A stretch of 11,580 bases of DNA from Syntrophaceae bacterium CG2_30_49_12 (GTDB lineage: Bacteria > Desulfobacterota > Syntrophia > Syntrophales > CG2-30-49-12): NCBI GenBank assembly GCA_001873675.1, contig MNZP01000151.1:1-11580 (forward strand), given 5' to 3'. The first letter of the stretch is position 1; each line of letters starts with the position of its first letter. Under the pieces are notes generated by a model. The model made no database searches, had not been told where the DNA came from, and saw only the letters and a program-made list of their open reading frames with translations. The position numbers were made by a program, and so were the translations under genes. Below are positions 5,852 to 11,580 of the stretch, one piece after another.

Positions 5852-7234
5852 CTATTCAATATCCCTTTCAATATCAAGTTTTTTAAGCCGGTAACTCAGC
5901 GAATCAAAACTCACATGGAGCAGTTCGGCGGCTTTTGTCTTCGAACCCCGGCTTTTTTGCAGGGCTTTTTCTATCAACTGTCTTTCAAACTTTGCCACTT
6001 CCTCATTCAGACCGATGCCATTCTCCGGTATCTCGTAATTAACGGCCGTTTCTCCTGCCGGGGAAATATTTCTTGCCAAAATGAGATTTTCCGGCAGGAT
6101 AATATTGGATGTTTCGAGGGCAACGCTCCGCTCGATGATATTCTCAAGTTCCCTGATGTTGCCCGGAAAGGGATAATCCATTAAAAGCCCCATGGCGTAT
6201 GCAGATATGTTCTTGATCTCTTTGCCGAACTCACGGGAGTACTTCTCTATAAAATACGTTGTCAGGACCGGGATATCTTCTCTTCTCTCCCTCAGAGGAG
6301 GGATATGTATCGGGATGACATTGAGACGGTAGTAAAGGTCTTCCCTGAAGGTACCCTCGTTTACCTTTTTTTCCAGATCTTGATTTGTCGCCGATACGAT
6401 CCGTACATCAACCTTGATATCCTCCGCCCCCCCTATCCTTCGGAAGGTCTTTCCCTGGACGACACGGAGGAGTTTCACCTGGAGGAGGGGCGGCAGTTCG
6501 CCAATCTCATCCAGAAAGATCGTCCCACCCCGGGCAACCTCAAAGAGGCCCGGTTTATCAAAGTACGCGCCGGTAAAGGAGCCTTTCATATGGCCAAAGA
6601 ATTCACTTTCGAGGAGGGCCTCCGGTACACCGCCACAGTCAATGACGATAAACGGCATATTTTTTCGGGGACTGTTTTCATGGATGGCCCTGGCCACGAG
6701 TTCCTTACCTGTCCCGCTCTCACCTAAGAGAAGGATATTGGCCAGGGGGGTACCGGCCACTTTTTTAACAAAAGAATAAACCTTAAGCATCTCCTTGCTT
6801 TTCCCCACCATGCCTCCAAAACAAACGGCATCTTCCACCCCTTTGATGAACCGTATATCCTCCCTCTTAATACCCTTCTTCTCGAGGGCCTCCCGAATGA
6901 TCTTCTTAAGATCCTCTATATCTATCCCTTTCTCGATATAGTCGTATACCCCTTCCTTCATGGCTGTTACCGCCGTTTCACCGGAGGCGTAAGCCGTAAT
7001 CAGAATTACCATTGTTTCCGGGGAAATATCTTTGACCTCTTTCAGAAATGTAATGCCGTCCATTTTCGGCATCTTCAGATCGGTAATAATAAGATCGAAC
7101 TGTTCCTTTTTGCAACGATTAAGGGCCTTTCCCGCATCACCGGCACAGGTCACCCTGTAACCCTCCTTTGTCAGCATGATCTCAAGAAACTCCCTCATGC
7201 CCTGATCGTCATCCACAACGAGAATCTTAGCCAC
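5852..7234 (-). CDS. pilR: Sigma-54-dependent response regulator, NtrC/PilR type
   Basis: A 460-residue protein with three domains. The receiver (1-120) has the acidic pair D8/D9, phosphoacceptor D52 (TDLKMPKMDG), T80 and K102. The AAA+ sigma-54 activation domain (about 140-380) has Walker A GESGTGKE (171-178), the sigma-54 contact loop as GSFTGA (218-223, a variant of GAFTGA), Walker B GGTIFLDEIGE (236-246) and the NIRELEN sensor (359-365). A Fis-type helix-turn-helix ends the protein (SKTKAAELLHVSFDSLSYRLKKL). Its closing helix resembles PilR, the activator of type IV pilin transcription. The start is GTG 7234, chosen because GGAGG lies 6 bases upstream and the protein then begins directly with the receiver strand AKILVVDDD; an upstream in-frame ATG would add 13 unrelated residues. 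Its kinase precedes it by 42 bases. NtrC-type function is certain; the PilR assignment rests on architecture and on the kinase. Confidence 0.9.
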   Translation of the reverse strand: MAKILVVDDDQGMREFLEIMLTKEGYRVTCAGDAGKALNRCKKEQFDLIITDLKMPKMDGITFLKEVKDISPETMVILITAYASGETAVTAMKEGVYDYIEKGIDIEDLKKIIREALEKKGIKREDIRFIKGVEDAVCFGGMVGKSKEMLKVYSFVKKVAGTPLANILLLGESGTGKELVARAIHENSPRKNMPFIVIDCGGVPEALLESEFFGHMKGSFTGAYFDKPGLFEVARGGTIFLDEIGELPPLLQVKLLRVVQGKTFRRIGGAEDIKVDVRIVSATNQDLEKKVNEGTFREDLYYRLNVIPIHIPPLRERREDIPVLTTYFIEKYSREFGKEIKNISAYAMGLLMDYPFPGNIRELENIIERSVALETSNIILPENLILARNISPAGETAVNYEIPENGIGLNEEVAKFERQLIEKALQKSRGSKTKAAELLHVSFDSLSYRLKKLDIERDIE

Positions 7235-7276
7235 TTCTGGCCTCCTCTCGAAAAAGCAGCCATTGCCCGGCAATGA

Positions 7277-8956
7277 CTAATGGCTTCTCGGCAAACATAC
7301 AATACAGGCTGTCCCTCCCTCAGGGTTATCTTCGATTTTAATCTTTCCGGAATAGTTTTCTATAATCCTGTTGACAATTGCCAGGCCAAGACCTGTTCCC
7401 CTTTCCTTGGTTGTGTAGAAGGGTTCAAAAATCTTTTCCATATCTTTTTCTTCGATGCCGCATCCGCTATCGGTGATACGTATCTCAAGATATTCCCTGA
7501 AATCGGGAAGCAAAACCTTTTGGGCCTCTACCATCAGCCTGCCCCCATCCGGCATGGACTGAACGGCATTGATGACAAGATTCCAGATGAGCTGCCTGAT
7601 CTGCGTTTTATTGGCCATGATAAGGGATTGGTCGGATAATTTCCGCATAACCTCGATTCCCTCGTGCCAGTCCGACGCATAACGGATGGATTCAAGGACA
7701 TCTTCAAAGATCTCTCTGATGTCAATTATCTCGCAAATACCCGACGGTGGTCTTGCCAGGAGGAGGAAATCTCTCATAAAGTTTTCGAGTTGATCCTTAC
7801 CCCTCAGAATAATCTGCATGAGTTTATCATCGGCCCCATTTAAATTAAGTTCATTTTTCAAAACCTGAACCGATCCGCTGATTGACGCCAGAGGATTCCT
7901 GATCTCATGGGCAAGGCTGGCCGCCATCTCACCGATAAAGGCAAGCCTTCTGCTCTTTTCAAGGTCTTCCTCCATTTTTTTTATCGCCGTCAGATCCTGA
8001 AAAATCAAGATATCCCCTATTCTATTCCCCCTGTTATCCTTAAGATGTGATATAGAACAACCTAAAATCAGAGTTCTGTTCCCTTTGCCGGCAACCGGCA
8101 TTTCCACTCTTTTTTCCAGCGAATTCCCTTGGCGGTCCTCCATGTTTTTCGTTTCCTCTTTCAGGTCGGAGTAATACGGAAAGACCTGATTAATGTTTTT
8201 GTTTTCCACCTCTGCAAATAAAAAGCCCGTAATCTCTTCCGCCGCCCTGTTGAAAGATTTTACCTTCCCCGCAAGGTCAATCGTTAATATGCCCGTATCA
8301 ACAGACTCAATAATACTCCTGTACAGTAAATCCAACTGATCGAAGGCATTTTCCCTGTCTGTCAGGACGGTTCTTGTCTTTCTCTCCTGTTCCACCACAA
8401 AGCTGGCGAGAAGGGCAATAATGTAAAACGACAGGATGTGGATGAGAGTTCTCGAAAAGACATATCCAGGGAGGAATTGGTATCCCTCGATGGAAATATT
8501 GTAGAAAGGCTTGATGATGTTATAATATTCTAAATTTACTAACAGACCATAAAAAACACTTGCGGTAGAGGCTGTGATAACCCCTCCCCTTCCGGCAAGG
8601 AAGAGGACTGAATATATGATAATTAGGGGATAGAAGACCGAATAAACACTTCCTATTCCGCCTGTAACATACACGAAACCCGTTATCAACAACACGTCAG
8701 TCAGGCTCTGGATATATACATTGACCTCAAGGCTCCTGACGTGCTTCAGGAGAAAAAGATAAATGATAGAGAGGAAATAGGTAAGCAGGATGATGATATA
8801 AAGAGATGCGACTGATTCTTTGAGCAGGGATTCTGTACCTCTGATCTCGCTGAGGGCTGTGATCCCGAGCAGAAATGTGACAATGGCAACCCGCGCCAGC
8901 ATCAACCAGCGAACCCTTGTCGTCAGGTTTTCATTCTGCAACAGATGATCGTCCAT
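7277..8956 (-). CDS. pilS: Membrane sensor histidine kinase, PilS type
   Basis: A 559-residue kinase. About six hydrophobic segments occupy residues 17-190 with very short loops, as in PilS, followed by a PAS domain (about 208-325). The dimerisation/phosphoacceptor H box is LAHEIRNPLASI with H350. The ATPase domain has the N box NLVINAV, G1 box DSGCGI (496-501), the F box FEPFYTTK and G2 box GTGLGLAIV (520-528). It would sense a signal within or at the membrane and phosphorylate D52 of the adjacent regulator. ATG 8956 is preceded by GGGA at 7 bases; an in-frame TTG at 8974 would add six residues but has no ribosome site. It is divergent from comEC. Histidine kinase identity is firm. The PilS name relies on the multi-helix membrane domain, the PAS domain and the adjoining PilR-like regulator, since no pilus gene is present. 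Confidence 0.88.
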   Translation of the reverse strand: MDDHLLQNENLTTRVRWLMLARVAIVTFLLGITALSEIRGTESLLKESVASLYIIILLTYFLSIIYLFLLKHVRSLEVNVYIQSLTDVLLITGFVYVTGGIGSVYSVFYPLIIIYSVLFLAGRGGVITASTASVFYGLLVNLEYYNIIKPFYNISIEGYQFLPGYVFSRTLIHILSFYIIALLASFVVEQERKTRTVLTDRENAFDQLDLLYRSIIESVDTGILTIDLAGKVKSFNRAAEEITGFLFAEVENKNINQVFPYYSDLKEETKNMEDRQGNSLEKRVEMPVAGKGNRTLILGCSISHLKDNRGNRIGDILIFQDLTAIKKMEEDLEKSRRLAFIGEMAASLAHEIRNPLASISGSVQVLKNELNLNGADDKLMQIILRGKDQLENFMRDFLLLARPPSGICEIIDIREIFEDVLESIRYASDWHEGIEVMRKLSDQSLIMANKTQIRQLIWNLVINAVQSMPDGGRLMVEAQKVLLPDFREYLEIRITDSGCGIEEKDMEKIFEPFYTTKERGTGLGLAIVNRIIENYSGKIKIEDNPEGGTACIVCLPRSH

Positions 8957-9025
8957 CGTTGTTCCCTGTATCAATAAGGAAAATATGCTATATTATTTTT
9001 GAAAATAAATCTATGGAATTGATCC
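8957..9025. promoter_or_regulatory. Divergent promoter region between pilS and comEC
   Basis: An AT-rich 69-base gap between divergent start codons. It holds two inverted repeats: TTATTTT-TG-AAAATAA (8993-9008), and ATGGA-ATTGA-TCCAT (9013-9027), which overlaps the comEC start codon. AT-rich hexamers such as TATATT (near 8990) could be -10 elements, but I see no clear -35 and no sigma-54 promoter (TGGCAC-N5-TTGC). Promoters in both directions must lie here or inside the flanking genes; the exact elements are not resolved. Confidence 0.45.
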
Positions 9026-11536
9026 ATGCTAAGACCAATCATCCCCCTTCTCATCCCCTTGATCGCGGGGATTTCTGTGGGAAATTTCATCCATCTCCCG
9101 GATCCGCCCCTGATGGTCTGCCTGATCATGACCCTGATATCTCTGCTCGTTGCCATAATTAAAAAATGGAAAGCCATTGTCGGCCTCTCCTTGGTCCTCC
9201 CCCTGTTCCTGTTAGGTATCCTCAACATAAATCTCTATCTCTATCAAGAACCAGGGCCAAGACATATCAGTAATTATCTAAGCCCGGAGAAGACCACCGT
9301 TGACGGCATTATCTGTGAAAACCCGGAAGTCTCACCTCATAAGACCGAACTGGTTGTCTCTGTAGTCAGGGTAATCAAGGATAAATCCACCGTTCCTGTG
9401 GAGGGACGGGTACTGCTAACGGTGAGGGATCAATATCCGTTTAAATACGGGGATTTCATACGATTCAGGACCAGGCTTAGAAGACCTCACAACTTCAATA
9501 ATCCCGGCGGTTTTGACTATGAAAGGCACCTCCGATACAGGAACATCCTGGTGCGTGGCTCTATAAGCGATCCATCGGGTATCGCCGTCCTGAGAGAAAA
9601 CCAGGGAAACCGATGGAAGACAACCCTGGAGATGTTCAGGGGAAATGTAAGAAGGCTCATTCGCGAAAATTCGCCGACGCCGGCAGGAGAAATTATACAG
9701 GCCATGGTCCTGGGGGAACAGAGGGAAATCCCGAAAGATGTCCGGGAAAAGTTTAACCGTACAGGCACATCCCATATCATCGCCATATCAGGATTCAATG
9801 TGGGAATCATTGCCCTCCTGTCAATCTATCTCATCAGGCTGATGATGAAGTCCTTCCCCTATCTCCTTTTGAGATTCAATGTCATTAAGGTCTCCACTTT
9901 GGGGGCCTGCCTTCCCATTATGATATACGCCTTCATCGCCGGGATGGGTATCTCCGTCGTCAGGGCCGCCATCATGATCGTCACTTTTATGGTGGCCATA
10001 TTCCTGGGGAGAGAGAGGGACCTGTACAACACGCTGGCCCTTGCCGCCTTTATTATTCTCATCGTCTTCCCCCATTCCCTCTTTGACATCTCCTTTCAGC
10101 TTTCCTTTACGGCCGTCGCGGCGATTCTTTTTATTACCCCGAGACTTGCCCTGCTGATTCCAAAAGGCAAGCATGAAGAGAGAGGTATCTCTTTTTCCGA
10201 AAAGGTTTTTAAAGGTATCCTTCTTTTTATCATGGCCTCCCTCGCCGCCATACTCGGCACAGCGCCCATTGTCGCCTTTTACTTTAACATGGTATCGTCC
10301 ATTGCTCTTGTTGCCAACATCATCGTTGTCCCTCTGCTGGGCATGATCGCCCTTCCCGTCAGCATGGCCATTATCCTGACGGCCCCCATATCGCCCACAC
10401 TAACCGTTGTCCTGGTCAAGATATCTTCTTTCCTCGTTACGATCTCCGTTTCGCTCACCGATTTTCTCGCCTCTCTCCCCGGTTCCTCTTTTTTCATCGG
10501 TACACCGACATTACTCGAAATGACAGCCTACTATCTTCTTCTAATAGCCATTGTAAAGCTGACCGATACCTGGAAAGAAAGGAATGGGAAAGACAAGGAG
10601 AGAGGATCAGCGCCGGGACGTTTTTGGCCTGGGGTTGCGATTGCCATGCTTGTTGCATTCTTTGTGGCCGATGGCATCTACCTTTACGCAAGGGATGCCT
10701 ATCGGAATGATCTTGAGGTCACATCCATTGACGTGGGACAGGGCAGCTCAACACTCGTTCGATTTCCCGGGGGCAGAAAGATGCTTATAGACGGCGGCGG
10801 CTTCCCCGATAGTGATTTTGATATGGGAAAATACGTCCTTGCCCCCTTCCTCTGGCATGAGAGGATAAAAAAAGTGGATACCGTCGTCCTGACCCACCCC
10901 CACCCGGATCACCTGGGCGGCCTGATCTATATCCTTGAAAACTTTGCCGTCAGGGAAGTATGGGCGAACGGCGAGGTTTCAGGGACTGACACATATAAAG
11001 ATTTTATGAGGATTATCAGGGAAAAGAATATCCATTACCGGCTCATGTCGGAGGAGACACCAGAGGAGAAAATCGGTAACATCCAGCTTAGGATATTAAA
11101 CCCCAAACACCCGATCGTGGGAGGAAATGACCCTTCTCGCGGTTTCGATGCTACAAACAACAATGCCCTCGTTTTGAAGCTGACCTTTAGGAAAATCAGC
11201 TTTCTCCTGCCGGCAGATATCTCGGAACCATCGGAGACACGTCTTGTCAGGGAGGGGAAAGACATCAGGAGTCAGGTCCTCTTCGTTCCCCATCATGGAG
11301 GGTTCTTGTCCAGTACTCTCCCCTTTCTTGCCCGTGTCCGTCCCGAGATTGCCGTTATAAGCTGCGGCGCCGACAACATCTTTCGTCTCCCCCACCCCGA
11401 TGTCCTCAAAAGATACGAAATGTCAGGTACAAAGGTGTACAGGACCGACAGGGACGGAGCCATTACCATTACTACTGACGGCAGGAGGTTGGAAACGAAA
11501 GTCTCCCGGCCACGACGGAGCGTGGCCCTCCTATGA
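9026..11536 (+). CDS. comEC: ComEC/Rec2 competence protein, inner-membrane DNA uptake channel
   Basis: An 836-residue integral membrane protein that translocates single-stranded DNA during natural transformation. Three N-terminal hydrophobic segments (1-75) are followed by a soluble OB-like region (about 85-185). The Competence domain (about 220-515) contains [12 protein letters not shown] and [10 protein letters not shown] and many helices. After another helix (535-555) comes a metallo-beta-lactamase-like domain: [14 protein letters not shown], the metal motif HPHPDH (624-629), the ATNNNALVL segment, LLPADI (D731), PHHGG (H756/H757) and LPHPD (H790). The key motifs of the nuclease-like domain appear complete, so the protein is probably functional. 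ATG 9026 follows an in-frame stop only a few bases upstream, so it is the first possible start; TGGA 8 bases before it is a weak ribosome site inside an inverted repeat. The last residues, [10 protein letters not shown], are encoded by a hairpin. It faces pilS, which fits with pilus-dependent DNA uptake. Confidence 0.95.
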   Translation: MLRPIIPLLIPLIAGISVGNFIHLPDPPLMVCLIMTLISLLVAIIKKWKAIVGLSLVLPLFLLGILNINLYLYQEPGPRHISNYLSPEKTTVDGIICENPEVSPHKTELVVSVVRVIKDKSTVPVEGRVLLTVRDQYPFKYGDFIRFRTRLRRPHNFNNPGGFDYERHLRYRNILVRGSISDPSGIAVLRENQGNRWKTTLEMFRGNVRRLIRENSPTPAGEIIQAMVLGEQREIPKDVREKFNRTGTSHIIAISGFNVGIIALLSIYLIRLMMKSFPYLLLRFNVIKVSTLGACLPIMIYAFIAGMGISVVRAAIMIVTFMVAIFLGRERDLYNTLALAAFIILIVFPHSLFDISFQLSFTAVAAILFITPRLALLIPKGKHEERGISFSEKVFKGILLFIMASLAAILGTAPIVAFYFNMVSSIALVANIIVVPLLGMIALPVSMAIILTAPISPTLTVVLVKISSFLVTISVSLTDFLASLPGSSFFIGTPTLLEMTAYYLLLIAIVKLTDTWKERNGKDKERGSAPGRFWPGVAIAMLVAFFVADGIYLYARDAYRNDLEVTSIDVGQGSSTLVRFPGGRKMLIDGGGFPDSDFDMGKYVLAPFLWHERIKKVDTVVLTHPHPDHLGGLIYILENFAVREVWANGEVSGTDTYKDFMRIIREKNIHYRLMSEETPEEKIGNIQLRILNPKHPIVGGNDPSRGFDATNNNALVLKLTFRKISFLLPADISEPSETRLVREGKDIRSQVLFVPHHGGFLSSTLPFLARVRPEIAVISCGADNIFRLPHPDVLKRYEMSGTKVYRTDRDGAITITTDGRRLETKVSRPRRSVALL
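11508..11527. repeat. GC-rich perfect hairpin at the 3' end of comEC
   Basis: GGCCACG (11508-11514), loop ACGGAG, CGTGGCC (11521-11527): a perfect 7-bp stem that ends 7 bases before the TGA stop codon (11534-11536). No T-run follows in the remaining 44 bases after the stop, so it does not look like an intrinsic terminator. Its form resembles dispersed REP-like elements. The 44 bases from 11537 to the window end show no gene. Confidence 0.6.
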
Positions 11537-11580
11537 CCCCTTATAGACCGGCTCCCTTTCTTCCAAAAAGACTATCACCC

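Noticed and set aside
7235..7273. ATG 7273 as start of pilR
   Set aside because: It would overlap the end of pilS and add 13 residues before the receiver fold; GTG 7234 has a strong GGAGG and begins at AKILVVDDD.
8957..8974. TTG 8974 as start of pilS
   Set aside because: No ribosome site before it, whereas ATG 8956 has GGGA at 7 bases and gives the usual N-terminus.
9821..10174. 117-codon minus-strand frame opposite comEC
   Set aside because: Composition (Gly, Lys, Asp rich) is what a complement of hydrophobic transmembrane codons gives; no domain.

Overview
The window looks like chromosomal DNA of an anaerobic deltaproteobacterium (Desulfobacterota, perhaps near the Syntrophobacterales). 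The basis is family-level recognition: a ferredoxin-linked hybrid cluster protein operon behind a TTGAC-N4-GTCAA operator of the HcpR type, a PilS/PilR-like pair, and a CBS-domain protein with an N-terminal region I associate with deltaproteobacteria. No 16S or other marker is present, so the taxonomy is an inference. No rRNA, tRNA, CRISPR array, transposase or phage gene was seen.

Region 1 (1-322): the 3' end of a plus-strand gene for cytochrome b (C-terminal, subunit IV-like half, PEWY motif), then a 45-base convergent junction holding two small overlapping hairpins.

Region 2 (323-4296, all minus strand, transcribed right to left): a probable five-gene operon, hcp > HD-domain/zinc-ribbon protein > dicluster Fe-S protein > single-cluster ferredoxin > CBS protein cut short. 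It starts at a nearly ideal ribosome site behind a perfect FNR/CRP-family palindrome (CTTGAC-ATAA-GTCAAG, 4237-4252). The likely theme is detoxification of reactive nitrogen species (NO, hydroxylamine) under anaerobic conditions, with ferredoxins as electron donors; the NADH-dependent Hcr reductase of enterobacteria is not in the window. The HD protein, with nine cysteines, and the half CBS protein have no known role in this pathway and are the least understood parts.

Region 3 (4297-8956, minus strand): pilS > pilR > pepA, a membrane sensor kinase, a sigma-54-dependent response regulator and an M17 leucyl aminopeptidase, with short gaps of 42 and 10 bases.

Region 4 (8957-11580): a 69-base divergent promoter region and comEC/rec2 on the plus strand, the inner-membrane DNA uptake channel. 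The shared divergent region puts a type IV pilus-type regulator beside the channel that pilus-dependent DNA uptake feeds.

Three small repeat or hairpin elements stand out. One is a 13-bp stem between hcp and the HD gene. One is a tandem heptamer array that encodes the last residues of PepA. The third is a GC-rich hairpin that encodes the last residues of ComEC. I see no entirely new class of system; the best candidate for follow-up is the composition of the hcp operon.
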